Shown here piece after piece: positions 1 to 8,503 of a stretch of DNA of 64,000 nt; the first letter of the stretch is position 1; each line of letters opens with the position of its first letter. The position numbers and the translations under genes were made by a program. The DNA is from Risungbinella massiliensis (GTDB lineage Bacteria > Bacillota > Bacilli > Thermoactinomycetales > Thermoactinomycetaceae), in the NCBI RefSeq assembly GCF_000942395.1, contig NZ_LN812102.1, positions 483,004-547,003 of the forward strand, written 5' to 3'. The notes under the pieces were generated by a model. The model was not told the origin of the DNA. It saw only the letters and a program-made list of their open reading frames with translations, and did no database searches.

Positions 1-68
1 TAAATTGATAGCGTAGAAACTTAATGATCCAAAGAAGTTGTCTGCAAATTCGATTATAACGAGAGCGT

Positions 69-220
69 TCAGGAAAAAATTGTCCTGAGAAAAAGTTCGC
101 TTTTGCGAACGAATGCCAAGAACGTTCAGAAGTAAATCCCATCATTTTTCCTAATAAACAAACAGAGATGATGACAAAGTCCTTTTGGTACTGCTGATGA
201 ATGTTACGCCTTTGGCGTAA
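69..220. repeat. Three short perfect palindromes in a gene-poor stretch
   Basis: Three small inverted repeats lie close together: TCAGGA/TCCTGA (69-74 and 83-88), GTTCGC-TTTT-GCGAAC (95-110) and TTACGCC-TTT-GGCGTAA (204-220). The last lies inside the open frame of the gene remnant at 175-306. They have no T-run and do not look like terminators. Beyond these and the remnant, nothing gene-like is seen in 1-530. Confidence 0.4.
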
Positions 221-306
221 TTTCAGTGGAACTAGATGATTATACATATCCTGAACTTCCAAAAGAATTTTATGATATAGCTTTTGAAGTTGCGGAAGTG
301 ATTTGA
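175..306 (+). pseudogene. 3' remnant of an unidentified gene
   Basis: An open frame without a start codon follows a TGA at 172-174 and ends in TGA at 304-306. Its 43 codons look protein-like (an acidic, aromatic tail containing DDYTYPELPKEFYDIAFEVA), but no ribosome binding site or intact upstream part is visible. The family is not recognised; small immunity-type proteins have tails of this kind, which is only a guess. A palindrome (204-220) lies within the frame. Confidence 0.4.
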
Positions 307-531
307 TAAAATGAGAGTGCTCTTGCATGAGAAATTCCTCCTGATGATAAGGTCGCACTTTCATTTTGAAGGAATTTTCTTGCAAGGGCTATTATTTTGT
401 TACTAGCACCACGGGTATGGATATGTCAATTTAGTAATATAGAAAAATGTATTTAAACAAATTGGAACATTAGAACAGGAACTTTCCATAATCAGTTTGC
501 CCATCGAAAGTATCATCATTTTGATGGTAAT

Positions 532-556
532 AAAAAAAGACCAACCCATAAGGGTC
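532..556 (-). terminator. Probable terminator of nupC
   Basis: On the minus strand a short stem (GACC/GGTC at 553-556 and 539-542) is followed by seven T residues (538-532), 17 bases after the nupC stop. The stem is weak but correctly placed. Confidence 0.5.
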
Positions 557-572
557 GATCGTTTTTATTCGA

Positions 573-1763
573 TTAAACAAATAATCCAACAAACATTGCA
601 GATAAAACGGATACTAGGGCTCCACCAATCATTCCTTTAAATGCAAGACTCGCAATGACTGGTCGTTTCTCTGGGGCAAACACAGCTAGTCCAGAAGTAC
701 AGATCGCAATGGAGCTGAAATTAGCAAAACCGCATAAACTTACGGCGATCATCAGTTTTGCACGTTCGGAGAGGTTGGCAACTCCTTCCGTATACTCAGA
801 AAAGGCAACAAATTCGTTAAGTGTTAGCTTCATTCCTATGAACTTCCCAGCTTCCACAGCCTCGGTTACCGATAGACCCATCAACCAACCGATTGGGAAG
901 AAAATCCAGCCTAAGATCTGTTCCAACGAAAGATTTACAAGACCCAAAGCTCCATTAAGAGTAGCTACGATCGCAATAATCGCAATAAGAGAAGCTCCTA
1001 CTGCCAAAGCCAATTGCAGACCATCCATGGTTCCTTTACTGATCGCTTCAATAATATTGGCACTTCCGCCTTTGCGATCAATTTGTACATCATCTGTGGC
1101 CTCTTCTGTCTCTGGTAAAAGTAATTTAGACACAAGCAAAGCTCCAAATGGTACCAGTGCACAAGCTAGTAGCAGAGCTTCCATTGGAACGCCCATCGCT
1201 GAGTATCCTACTAAAATGGACCCTGATACCGAGCCCATTCCAGAGACTAGAACAACCATAATTTCCGACTTAGTCATCTTAGGTAGATACTTTCCGACTA
1301 CAACAGGTGCTTCTGTTTGTCCCAAAAAGACATTGGAGACTGCAACAAAACTTTCGGATTTAGAGGTACCCAGGATTTTCCCGATAGCTCCTCCTACAAC
1401 ACGAATAATCAATGGTAAAAGACCGATATAGTTTAACGCACTAACTAAGGCAGAGAAGAAAATGATGACACATAAAACTTGTATTGCAAATACAAAACCG
1501 GTAGAAGCAGTACTGTCAGCTAATGTACCCCAGACAAAGGAAGTTCCCTCTTTGGCATAATTCATTACTTTTTGTACTGCATTGGAAACCTGAAATAACA
1601 CTTGTTGTCCTAGTTCAATTTTCACAAAAAACAGAGCCAGAAGTACTTGTGCTATCAATGCAAAACCAACCGTCTTGTATTGAATCTGCTTTCTGTTATC
1701 TGATAATAAGTACAAGATTCCTAAAACCACTACAATTCCAAGCACTGTAATAAGCTTGTCCAA
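573..1763 (-). CDS. nupC: NupC-type concentrative nucleoside transporter
   Basis: This is a 396-residue integral membrane protein of the CNT family, which imports nucleosides with protons or sodium. The family motif GQTEAP lies at residues 148-153 (NVFLGQTEAP), and the protein has many hydrophobic segments plus the usual CNT C-terminal region; the length is normal. The start is a TTG at 1763, preceded by GGGGGA at a good distance. It is transcribed alone from a promoter at 1842-1870 carrying a cre-like site, so glucose repression is likely. Substrate preference cannot be read from the sequence. Confidence 0.9.
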   Translation of the reverse strand: MDKLITVLGIVVVLGILYLLSDNRKQIQYKTVGFALIAQVLLALFFVKIELGQQVLFQVSNAVQKVMNYAKEGTSFVWGTLADSTASTGFVFAIQVLCVIIFFSALVSALNYIGLLPLIIRVVGGAIGKILGTSKSESFVAVSNVFLGQTEAPVVVGKYLPKMTKSEIMVVLVSGMGSVSGSILVGYSAMGVPMEALLLACALVPFGALLVSKLLLPETEEATDDVQIDRKGGSANIIEAISKGTMDGLQLALAVGASLIAIIAIVATLNGALGLVNLSLEQILGWIFFPIGWLMGLSVTEAVEAGKFIGMKLTLNEFVAFSEYTEGVANLSERAKLMIAVSLCGFANFSSIAICTSGLAVFAPEKRPVIASLAFKGMIGGALVSVLSAMFVGLFV

Positions 1764-1821
1764 TTTTTATGTCCCCCTATGATGTGGTTTGCTCTGCTCG
1801 CCTCTTCTTTTGTGTCTAATT

Positions 1822-1899
1822 CTAAAACGTTTCCATTTTGGATACTACCAATAAATATTCATTTGTGCAATATTTTCTATCTCGAAATACCGTATTTCG
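1822..1899 (-). promoter_or_regulatory. nupC promoter with cre-like site and upstream palindrome
   Basis: On the minus strand TTGCAC (1870-1865) and TAGTAT (1847-1842) are 17 bases apart, a good sigma-A promoter. A sequence close to the CcpA cre consensus, ATGGAAACGTTTTAG, begins at about the expected start point (1836-1822); its last two bases differ from consensus. A 17-base palindrome, CGAAATAC-C-GTATTTCG, lies upstream of the -35 box at 1883-1899 and could bind another regulator. No purine riboswitch was seen. Confidence 0.5.
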
Positions 1900-1904
1900 G
1901 CAAA

Positions 1905-1943
1905 ATAAAAAAGCAGTTCCCTAATTCGCTATAGGGAACTGCT
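1905..1943 (-). terminator. Terminator of the 102-residue orphan gene
   Basis: Arms AGCAGTTCCCTA (1912-1923) and TAGGGAACTGCT (1932-1943) form a 12-bp stem. On the minus strand a T-rich run (1911-1905) follows, six bases after the upstream gene ends. Confidence 0.85.
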
Positions 1944-1948
1944 CTTCC

Positions 1949-2257
1949 TTAGAACCGTCCATCCCATTCCATAAAATGATCCATATAGGAATTTACCTTA
2001 TGCGTTTGGTATTTTTCACTTCGTCTGCTACTCTCATAGCTACTAATCAGCTTTTCAACTGCTTGAATTGGCTCTAAGTCACGGTAAAATCCTTCCTCTA
2101 CCTTGGTATAGAAAAACACTTTCTTTTTGTACAGGGTCACGTAGGTGTTAAACCCTTTGTTGCTATTGAGAAACTCCATGGCGATTTTGACTTTATACTT
2201 TTTGCCATCTTTTTCGATCTTCTTCTGAAACCACTTTGTCTCTGAAAGGGCGTCCAC
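1949..2257 (-). CDS. Hypothetical protein, 102 aa
   Basis: The family is not recognised. The protein is small, basic at the N-terminus and soluble, with several aromatic residues and a C-terminal DHFMEWDGRF. No signal peptide or membrane segment is seen. The GTG start at 2257 has an AGGAGG site eight bases upstream, and a strong terminator follows the stop, so it is very probably a real single-gene unit. Confidence 0.7.
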   Translation of the reverse strand: MDALSETKWFQKKIEKDGKKYKVKIAMEFLNSNKGFNTYVTLYKKKVFFYTKVEEGFYRDLEPIQAVEKLISSYESSRRSEKYQTHKVNSYMDHFMEWDGRF

Positions 2258-2420
2258 ATTATTCCTCCTGTCTAAAAAGTTTGTTTCCTTTTACCGATCG
2301 GTTGCATTTAGGATATGATATTGTTTGTTATTCTGCTTGGGTAGAGATCTAATCTTTGAAATATGAGCAAAACGCCCCGAACAACCTCTTTCGATACTAC
2401 ATATTCCATTAGTACTTAAG

Positions 2421-2464
2421 AAAAAACCCCACCATGTTCTCTAAAAAAAGAGAACATGGTGGGG
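2421..2464 (-). terminator. Terminator of cotE
   Basis: A long stem, CCCCACCATGTTCTCT paired with AGAGAACATGGTGGGG (2427-2464), is followed on the minus strand by TTTTTT, 33 bases after the cotE stop. Confidence 0.9.
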
Positions 2465-2496
2465 AATGAATTCTACAGATCATATCGATCCCCCGC

Positions 2497-3072
2497 TTAG
2501 TCTTCGAGGTCGTCGATAATAAGATCTGGATCTAGTTCATCATATTCTTCTGTCTCTTCTTCTTCTGCAAATAAAATTTCTTTGTCATCCATTTCTGCCA
2601 TCTCAACTGGGTAGACAGCTACGCAGACTTTGGTTTCGCCCACCATTTCGACTGCGAATTCTTTCTCTACCCGTACATAGATAGCATCGCCACTAGGAGA
2701 AATAGTAGCTTCCACACAATTGGGTACTTGAGTACATTGTGCATTTACAACAGAAGATCCTTCTCGTGTTTGACGATCATAGTAACTAAGCGGCACTTGA
2801 TCGATATAACGAACTGTCTCTTTGAGAACATCAGTCTTGGTATTTCCTTTACAAGAATACCAAATATTAATATCGTAGCTGCCACGAATCTCGATGGCCT
2901 CACCAACTCGGGTACTGTCAAATGAATGATTAATTACCCAAGCCCCCAAAATACTTTGAATTTGCTCTGGTGGTTTCACGGCATGGGTTGCTTGTGAAAA
3001 CTTACGTCCTCTTCCGCATACTGCGCGGGTTAATACTTGGCGATAATCTAAGGAAGATCGTTTCATCGACAC
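2497..3072 (-). CDS. cotE: Outer spore coat morphogenetic protein CotE
   Basis: CotE directs assembly of the outer spore coat in Bacillales. Family features visible here are the N-terminal ITKAV-like segment (VLTRAVCGRGRKFSQ), ILGAWVINH, the YDINIWYS core, QVPNCVEATISPSGD, and an acidic C-terminal tail rich in E and D. The frame is open further upstream (to 3105), but an SD (GAGGAGGGA) lies inside that extension, eight bases before a GTG at 3072 and 14 before ATG 3066, so the protein starts at one of these. The gene follows miaB-ricA as in Bacillus, but a decayed insertion sequence now separates it from ricA. Confidence 0.93.
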   Translation of the reverse strand: MSMKRSSLDYRQVLTRAVCGRGRKFSQATHAVKPPEQIQSILGAWVINHSFDSTRVGEAIEIRGSYDINIWYSCKGNTKTDVLKETVRYIDQVPLSYYDRQTREGSSVVNAQCTQVPNCVEATISPSGDAIYVRVEKEFAVEMVGETKVCVAVYPVEMAEMDDKEILFAEEEETEEYDELDPDLIIDDLED

Positions 3073-3212
3073 TAAAGTTCCCTCCTCTGATGGGCTTTGC
3101 TCCAATTTATGCAGGCCACCTACTATGGGTGCAAATACCTACATGATTTCTTGGGCAACGTTCTGTTTACATAGGAAATCCTATGCATCAGCCTACAAAG
3201 TGGTCACTCCTT

Positions 3213-3330
3213 TTGAACACTCCCTCCACCTACGCTACGCTAAGAAGTGGAGGATTCTTGGGTAATCCCATCTACCGATAGGAAATGTACCAAGCTCAAA
3301 CCGTAGTTCCTACGGCAAGAAGTCTTAGAC
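3213..3330 (-). ncRNA. Possible omega RNA scaffold (tnpB 3' end and right end)
   Basis: In IS200/IS605 elements the TnpB guide RNA comes from the 3' end of tnpB and the right end, with the guide just beyond the boundary. From about 3213 to 3420 this copy is almost identical to copy 2 (15992-16200), even though both tnpB frames are broken elsewhere. The RNA is inferred by position; no promoter was identified. Confidence 0.3.
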
Positions 3331-3835
3331 CTTCTTTTAAGATATTCTGAGCAGCATTCATGTCACGATCATGTTCTACCCGGCACTCAGGGCATGTCCA
3401 ACTTCGAAGATTTAGGTTTTTCACCTCTTTATGTTGATAGCCACAAGCCGAACAAAGCTGACTAGATGGAAACGTTTTACCTACTTTCACGATGGTTCTT
3501 CCGAACCACTTTGCCTTATAGGTTAGCATGGTGACAAACACCGACCAAGAAGCATCGGTAATGGATTTGGCTAAGGAATGATTTTTCACCATGTTTTTAA
3601 CTGGTAGATCTTCCAAGCAAATCGTTTGGTTTTCACGGATGAGCTTAGTAGAAAGTGGATGGAGAAAATCATGTCTCGCATTCACGATCTTTTCATGGAT
3701 TTTGGCGACTCGGATTCGTGCTTTGTTCCAGTTAGAACCTCCTTTAGTACGTCTCGATAGGGTTCTTTGGGCTTTCGCTAGCTTCTGTTCATATTGTCGA
3801 AAATACCAAGGAGCTGGATCTTTTGTTCCGTTCAT
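3296..3835 (-). pseudogene. tnpB: TnpB (RNA-guided nuclease) C-terminal fragment
   Basis: About 180 codons match the C-terminal half of TnpB: a helical [15 protein letters not shown] region, the second RuvC motif ([10 protein letters not shown]), the CSACGY...[11 protein letters not shown] zinc-finger motif and the final RuvC aspartate in [10 protein letters not shown]. The N-terminal half, with the first RuvC aspartate, is missing. The frame stays open upstream to 3925, but that part only reads through ricA's terminator and tail out of frame; resemblance begins near ATG 3835. It is a non-functional relic as a nuclease. Confidence 0.85.
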
Positions 3836-3870
3836 AGATAAAAAAGTCGTTTCTCTTAGAGAAACGACTT
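3836..3870 (-). terminator. Terminator of the miaB-ricA operon
   Basis: Arms AAGTCGTTTCTC and GAGAAACGACTT with a three-base loop (3843-3870) are followed on the minus strand by TTTTTTATC. It lies 18 bases after the ricA stop. The IS fragment begins directly beyond it, so the insertion left this terminator intact. Confidence 0.9.
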
Positions 3871-3887
3871 GAATTGAGATCACTTTC

Positions 3888-4307
3888 TTAGCGGCAACCG
3901 CATGGCCCACCACTTCCACATCCACTGACTATTTCTCCACCGGCCTCCACTTCAATTTTTTCAGAGATGGCATCGGCTAGAATCTGTTGGATGGTTTGTA
4001 TAATCTCATTAACTTCCACTTGTGACTGTTGATACTCTCTTACAATCGGCAGATTATCTAACTTTTTATTTAGCTGATCTAGCTCTTGTTCTATGCACTT
4101 ACGATATTCCGTCTTTTGATAATGCTTGGCGTGAACCAATTCTTTTTGCTTTTTCTTGATTGTTTGAATCAAATTTTGTACAGAAAGACTTTGATCTACT
4201 TGTTGTTCCGCTAATCGAAATCGCTCGATCTCTGCACTGTTTTGTAACTTGAGTGCAAACTGATGGGCAGTAACTAGCACTTTGGAAGGAATTGTACTAA
4301 TTGTCAA
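3888..4307 (-). CDS. ricA: RicA/YmcA, YlbF-family regulator of RNA processing and development
   Basis: This helical protein of the YlbF/YmcA family is the expected neighbour of miaB. In B. subtilis, RicA, RicF and RicT form an iron-sulfur complex that promotes RNase Y-dependent mRNA maturation and affects competence, biofilm formation and sporulation. The central part is predicted helical ([20 protein letters not shown]), and the C-terminus carries a cysteine-rich tail, [11 protein letters not shown], suited to Fe-S binding. It starts 12 bases after miaB and ends at a strong terminator. The identification rests on synteny plus the tail. Confidence 0.85.
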   Translation of the reverse strand: MTISTIPSKVLVTAHQFALKLQNSAEIERFRLAEQQVDQSLSVQNLIQTIKKKQKELVHAKHYQKTEYRKCIEQELDQLNKKLDNLPIVREYQQSQVEVNEIIQTIQQILADAISEKIEVEAGGEIVSGCGSGGPCGCR

Positions 4308-4319
4308 TAGGTATCCCTC

Positions 4320-5798
4320 CTAAGCAACTGGTGTAGCAGACTGTTCTTCGTCTACTAACACTCCTTTTAAGATCCATGTTTGAGGTGCTTCAATTTTTAC
4401 TTGCACCATTTTACCAATCAGGTCTTTGGAACCTCGGAAATGAACAAGTTTGTTCGTCCGAGTCCGTCCAGAGAGCACTTCTGCATTCTTTTTGCTCTCT
4501 CCTTCTACGAGGACTTCCACCACTTGCCCACGAAGAGCTTCATTTTTTCGCAAACTGATCTCGTTTAATGCGTCATTTAAGCGTTGAAGACGTTCTTTTT
4601 TCACTTCCATCGGAACATCATCCTGCATCTTAGCTGCAGGCGTTCCTTCACGCGGTGAATAAATAAAGGTAAAGGCTGAATCATACTCCACCTCTTTTAC
4701 TAAAGAGAGAGTCTCTTCAAACTGCTCATCTGTCTCTCCTGGGAAACCAACAATGATATCGGTCGTGAGTACCACATTCGGAACCGCTTTTTTCAGTTTG
4801 CCTACCAACTCTAGATAACGTTCCCGATCATACTTACGAGCCATCAATTTGAGCACTTCACTGCTTCCAGATTGTACTGGCAAGTGAATATGTTCAACAA
4901 GATTTCCACCTTTGCCTAGAACTTCTACCAAATGGTCATCAAAATCTCTAGGATGACTCGTAGTAAAGCGAACTCGTGGAATACCGATCTTACGAACGTC
5001 ATCCATCAGATCCCCAAAACGGTATTCCATATCCTCAAAATCTTTTCCATAAGCATTTACATTTTGTCCAAGGAGTGTTACTTCCTTATAACCAAGTCTT
5101 GCTAAATCACGAATTTCCTGAAGAACATCTTCTGGACGACGGCTACGCTCTTTACCACGAGTGTAAGGTACAATGCAATAGGTGCAGAACTTGTCGCAAC
5201 CATACATAATATTAACCCAAGCTCGAAGCCCATCTGATCGTTTTTTAGGAAGATTTTCGATTACATCTCCCTCTTTGGACCAAACTTCAATTACCATTTC
5301 TTTGCTATAGAGGGCATTTTGTAGAAGATGAGGCAAACGATGAATATTATGAGTCCCAAAAATCATATCTACATGCTGATAACTTTTGAGAATTCGATTG
5401 ACCACTGATTCTTCTTGCGACATACATCCACAGACTCCTAATACTAAGTTGGGTTTTTCCAGCTTTAACGCTTTTAATCTACCTAACCCACCAAACACCT
5501 TATCCTCCGCATTTTCACGGATTGCACATGTGTTAAGCAAGATCACATCTGCTTCACTTGTTTCTGTTGTTTCTTCGTAACCCATCTGTTCCAAGATCCC
5601 AGCCATCGTTTCACTGTCATGTTCATTCATTTGACAGCCATACGTTTGAATCATGTACTTTTGCCCTACACCAACTTGTTGCATTTCAGGCGGTATCTCG
5701 TTGAACTGTAATACCTGGATGGACTCTTTTCCCCGCTTTTTCGCTTGCTTCAAATCAGGAGCGGTAAAATAGCGAGAGTAGTCTTTCTCTTGGCTCAT
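4320..5798 (-). CDS. miaB: tRNA-2-methylthio-N6-dimethylallyladenosine synthase MiaB
   Basis: MiaB is a radical-SAM methylthiotransferase that adds the 2-methylthio group to i6A37 of tRNAs. Domains in order are an N-terminal UPF0004 domain with cluster cysteines ([11 protein letters not shown] near residue 55, then NTCAIRENA and GVCGCMSQ), the radical-SAM motif [18 protein letters not shown] near residue 200, and a C-terminal TRAM domain. The 492-residue length fits Bacillus-type MiaB with its N-terminal extension. It forms an operon with ricA downstream. Confidence 0.96.
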   Translation of the reverse strand: MSQEKDYSRYFTAPDLKQAKKRGKESIQVLQFNEIPPEMQQVGVGQKYMIQTYGCQMNEHDSETMAGILEQMGYEETTETSEADVILLNTCAIRENAEDKVFGGLGRLKALKLEKPNLVLGVCGCMSQEESVVNRILKSYQHVDMIFGTHNIHRLPHLLQNALYSKEMVIEVWSKEGDVIENLPKKRSDGLRAWVNIMYGCDKFCTYCIVPYTRGKERSRRPEDVLQEIRDLARLGYKEVTLLGQNVNAYGKDFEDMEYRFGDLMDDVRKIGIPRVRFTTSHPRDFDDHLVEVLGKGGNLVEHIHLPVQSGSSEVLKLMARKYDRERYLELVGKLKKAVPNVVLTTDIIVGFPGETDEQFEETLSLVKEVEYDSAFTFIYSPREGTPAAKMQDDVPMEVKKERLQRLNDALNEISLRKNEALRGQVVEVLVEGESKKNAEVLSGRTRTNKLVHFRGSKDLIGKMVQVKIEAPQTWILKGVLVDEEQSATPVA

Positions 5799-5925
5799 CC
5801 CAATTCACCTCTTCTATTAGCTCACCATGTTTATTCTATACATTCATTCCTGCTCGGATGGATAACCTAAACATTTATACAATGAATCTATTATATAGGA
5901 GAGGCAATCACCTTTCAAATATAGT

Positions 5926-6570
5926 CTATTTCCCTCTTTCCTTTTGATAGAGAAGATAGGAATATAGATAGAGAAATATCATTAACGCAATGATCCCAAT
6001 AATAGGAATAAAATGAACCCAAGCTACTTTCAACCAAATAGGTAATAAAAACAACAGGGCACATGGAATATACAAATATCCTGCCATTCGATGCGTTTTA
6101 CGCCATACCTCAGAAGAAGAAAGTGTCCATGGAGTTCGGATCCCAAAGAAAAAATTGGGACGGGCCTGTGTGAGATAATTTCCGATCACCAGAAACAAAA
6201 TGGTCAACAATACAAACATCGTGGGTAATAAAGGAATATTCCAACCTAAGATATCGCTAAGAACCAAAAAATTGATGACTGCTAAAAAGATAACTACTGC
6301 TGCATTAGTAATGGTATATGCCTTTTTATGTTGTTGGTAGGATTGCTTTCGCGGATCCAATTTAGGAAGTAAATGAATAAGAAAAAACACGCCAATCGGT
6401 AAAAAGGAAAGGGCAAGGAATTCTCCTTTAGATCCATAACGATCCACTTCTCCACCAATCCCCCAATGCATCGGGACTTGGTCAGGAAGTTGCGAGAAAA
6501 AAAATAAGGTAACAAAAATCTGCGTTAATGCGATACCAAAAGAAAAACGGTTCCAATTACTTTTCCACAT
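5926..6570 (-). CDS. sdpI: SdpI-family membrane protein
   Basis: This 214-residue membrane protein has an N-terminal DUF1648-type segment (LPDQVPMHWGIGGEVDRYGSK) and a C-terminal SdpI-type domain (GIRTPWTLSSSEVWRKTHRMAGY), about six membrane segments in all. In B. subtilis, SdpI gives immunity to the SdpC toxin and sequesters the repressor SdpR at the membrane. Its ATG overlaps the stop of the sdpR-like gene by one base (TAATG). No SdpC-like gene is nearby, so it may respond to a foreign toxin or play a more general envelope role. Confidence 0.85.
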   Translation of the reverse strand: MWKSNWNRFSFGIALTQIFVTLFFFSQLPDQVPMHWGIGGEVDRYGSKGEFLALSFLPIGVFFLIHLLPKLDPRKQSYQQHKKAYTITNAAVVIFLAVINFLVLSDILGWNIPLLPTMFVLLTILFLVIGNYLTQARPNFFFGIRTPWTLSSSEVWRKTHRMAGYLYIPCALLFLLPIWLKVAWVHFIPIIGIIALMIFLYLYSYLLYQKERGK

Positions 6571-6845
6571 TAATCTTCACTCCTATCTCGTACTTCCATA
6601 AGCCATTGAATTACGTCTTGGAACACCGTTGTGTTAAGGGAATAAATCATGAACTGCCCTCTCTTCTCCACTAGGACTAACTCAGCATTCTTTAAAATAT
6701 TTAAGTGGTTGCTAACAGAAGGCTTACTCATCTCAAAATGCTCAGCGATCTCCCCTGCACTACGATCTTTTACTCGAAGAAGATCCAAAATCATTCGACG
6801 TGTAGGGTCAGCTAGTGCTTTAAATACCTGGTTCACAGCATTCAC
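6570..6845 (-). CDS. sdpR: ArsR/SdpR-family transcriptional repressor
   Basis: The protein is a 91-residue winged-helix regulator of the ArsR superfamily with FKALADPTRRMILDLL, the recognition-helix region FEMSKPSVSNHLNILKNA and a beta-wing LVLVEKRGQFMIYSL. It lacks cysteine metal sites, as SdpR does. It starts with GTG and is translationally coupled to the sdpI-like gene. Autoregulation is likely through the inverted repeat just upstream. Confidence 0.87.
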   Translation of the reverse strand: MNAVNQVFKALADPTRRMILDLLRVKDRSAGEIAEHFEMSKPSVSNHLNILKNAELVLVEKRGQFMIYSLNTTVFQDVIQWLMEVRDRSED

Positions 6846-6863
6846 AATCCTTTTAAAGGCATA

Positions 6864-6885
6864 TATTTAGATAAATTTCTAAATA
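6864..6885 (-). promoter_or_regulatory. Candidate SdpR operator
   Basis: Perfect 8-base arms TATTTAGA and TCTAAATA are separated by six bases, about 20 bases upstream of the sdpR start. Arm length and spacing suit an ArsR-family dimer; the assignment is inferred from position. Confidence 0.5.
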
Positions 6886-6938
6886 ACTAATTATATTATA
6901 AACAAAACCGCTCCACGATGGAAGCAGTTTCCCGTACT

Positions 6939-8180
6939 TTATTTTATTTGTGCTTGTTCGATAATCGAACGGACTATCTGTGTCACTGCATCCATATTAT
7001 TGGCATAATTATAAAAACCTAAAAACTTCTCCACTGCTTCTGGGTATTGGCTTATCGTTTGCTGGAATAGTTTTTGTTCAGCACTCATTAGATTATTCTT
7101 CGTAAGTGCAATCCCTAGTTCAAATCGTTCACGAAACTTTGCTTGGAGCTGCTCCTGATAAAGTCGGTCCAGCTGAGTTTCGTCTATTTCATCTGTCTGC
7201 ATTGCTTTTTCTAATATCGGTTGCAATATTTTCCCTGCATAGATCGCATCATGGATCCCTTGTGCTAGTGCTGGATCTTTAAAAATGACAGCGTCTCCAA
7301 CTAATGCCCACCCCTTTCCAATCCCCGAAAACCAATGATTGGAAAAACCAGTTAACCCTCGAATCTTCTCTACTATTTTGGCATTATGAAGTCGATTATT
7401 AAATTTTATTTCCACAAATTGCGTCTTTAAAAAGTCCCATAGTGCACTTTTGGAATTATGTCCAAATTCTTTTATCCAGAGTCGATTGGCTAGCGGAAAG
7501 GCAACAAAAACAACATGTTGGTGATGATTGGTCGGAAAAATGACTAAGGTGCGATCGTAAATTCGATACACTTCAAATGTTGGCTCACTTTTCGCTTCTA
7601 ATCCTTCTATGTATGTAAAATAACAGGCAAAGTCGGTTGGTACATCAATAAGTGGCTTTAATTTCAATTTCTTGCGAACAGTAGAATTGCGTCCATCTGC
7701 CCCAACTACCCACTTCGAATGATACTCTTGTTGTTGTCCCAAGGCATCTTTTGTCTTTACTCCCACTACTCGATCCTCATCCCATAATAGATCTTTGACA
7801 CGTACTTTTGTGTAAATCGTTACATTAGGAATCTCACTCGCCTTTTGTATAGCTGCTTGGTCTAAGTAGCTTCTACGTATGCAATAACTATCTTCCTCAC
7901 CTTTAATAGGTGGTAACGAACCTTCTATTTTTACATCCTCGAATTGTAATAGAACATTCCGAACTGGTGGAGCATCTAATTCTGGAATAAGTGGAAAAAT
8001 ACCTAAATCCTTCAGCTCCCAAACAGTATTATTGAAAATCGCGTGAGTAGACAGAGTATCGCTAGGAAAATTACCTTGATCCAAAAGCAACACCCGATGA
8101 CCTGCATTCCCTAGTCGTATCGCCAGTGTAGCACCAGCACAACGCGCCCCTACTACAATAACATCAAAATACTGAACCAA
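6939..8180 (-). CDS. FAD-dependent oxidoreductase, geranylgeranyl-reductase/PHBH-like
   Basis: This flavoprotein of the p-hydroxybenzoate hydroxylase fold has the N-terminal dinucleotide-binding motif VVGARCAGATLAIRLG, the middle motif VVGADGRNSTVRKKL and the C-terminal FAD motif GWALVGDAVIFKDPALAQG. Likely roles are hydroxylation or reduction of a lipid or aromatic compound; the substrate cannot be told. The frame opens at a GTG (8195), but the GGGGGGA there is better placed as the ribosome site of the TTG at 8180, giving MVQYFDVIVVG. It is alone between the sdp pair and gltT. Confidence 0.8.
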   Translation of the reverse strand: MVQYFDVIVVGARCAGATLAIRLGNAGHRVLLLDQGNFPSDTLSTHAIFNNTVWELKDLGIFPLIPELDAPPVRNVLLQFEDVKIEGSLPPIKGEEDSYCIRRSYLDQAAIQKASEIPNVTIYTKVRVKDLLWDEDRVVGVKTKDALGQQQEYHSKWVVGADGRNSTVRKKLKLKPLIDVPTDFACYFTYIEGLEAKSEPTFEVYRIYDRTLVIFPTNHHQHVVFVAFPLANRLWIKEFGHNSKSALWDFLKTQFVEIKFNNRLHNAKIVEKIRGLTGFSNHWFSGIGKGWALVGDAVIFKDPALAQGIHDAIYAGKILQPILEKAMQTDEIDETQLDRLYQEQLQAKFRERFELGIALTKNNLMSAEQKLFQQTISQYPEAVEKFLGFYNYANNMDAVTQIVRSIIEQAQIK

Positions 8181-8387
8181 AAAAGATCCCCCCACTAAAA
8201 TTTTTCAAAAACTACATATCGAACGCAATACTTATCTAATATTCTAACGAAATATTCTAAAAATACTATTATATATTTGACATACCATACAGAATTATTT
8301 ACATCGAAGCATATTCTAAATTAAATTACTTATTTTAGAATAAAAGTTAGATTTTTATTCAGAATAATAGAATATATCATTTATTAC

Positions 8388-8416
8388 TTGAATATTTTCC
8401 TGTTCTACCTTAATAT
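8388..8416 (+). promoter_or_regulatory. gltT promoter in an ATTCTAA-rich intergenic region
   Basis: TTGAAT (8388-8393) and TAATAT (8411-8416) are 17 bases apart. The gene-free stretch 8196-8503 also holds several copies of ATTCTAA or its complement (around 8240, 8256, 8312 and 8334), two of them forming inverted arms ATTCTAAA...TTTAGAAT upstream of the -35 box. They could be regulator sites for either flanking gene or simply AT-rich DNA. Confidence 0.45.
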
Positions 8417-8503
8417 CGTGTAAGTGGTGACATAGAACTTTCACAGAAGCAGCTCTCCTTTGCTTGACTTCGTAAAACAAATCCAGTAATAGAGGTGAAC
8501 TAG

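Larger units (their letters stand above)
3213..3838 (-). mobile_element. Decayed IS200/IS605-type element, copy 1
   Basis: The element lies between ricA's terminator and cotE. It consists of the 3' half of tnpB and the right end. The right end holds a subterminal hairpin (CTCCAC...GTGGAG with CTACGCTACGCTAAGAAG in the loop, about 3224-3254) and, read on the minus strand, finishes in GTTCAA (3218-3213). Similarity to copy 2 (from 15992) stops exactly there, which places the right boundary at 3212/3213. No left end and no tnpA are seen, so it cannot move by itself. Confidence 0.75.

Noticed and set aside
573-1900. A purine riboswitch in front of nupC
   Set aside because: No conserved purine-aptamer core was seen between the promoter and the start; only the cre-like site is supported.
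3296-3925. The full 209-codon frame as one TnpB protein
   Set aside because: The first about 30 codons are the ricA tail and terminator read out of frame; TnpB similarity begins near 3835.
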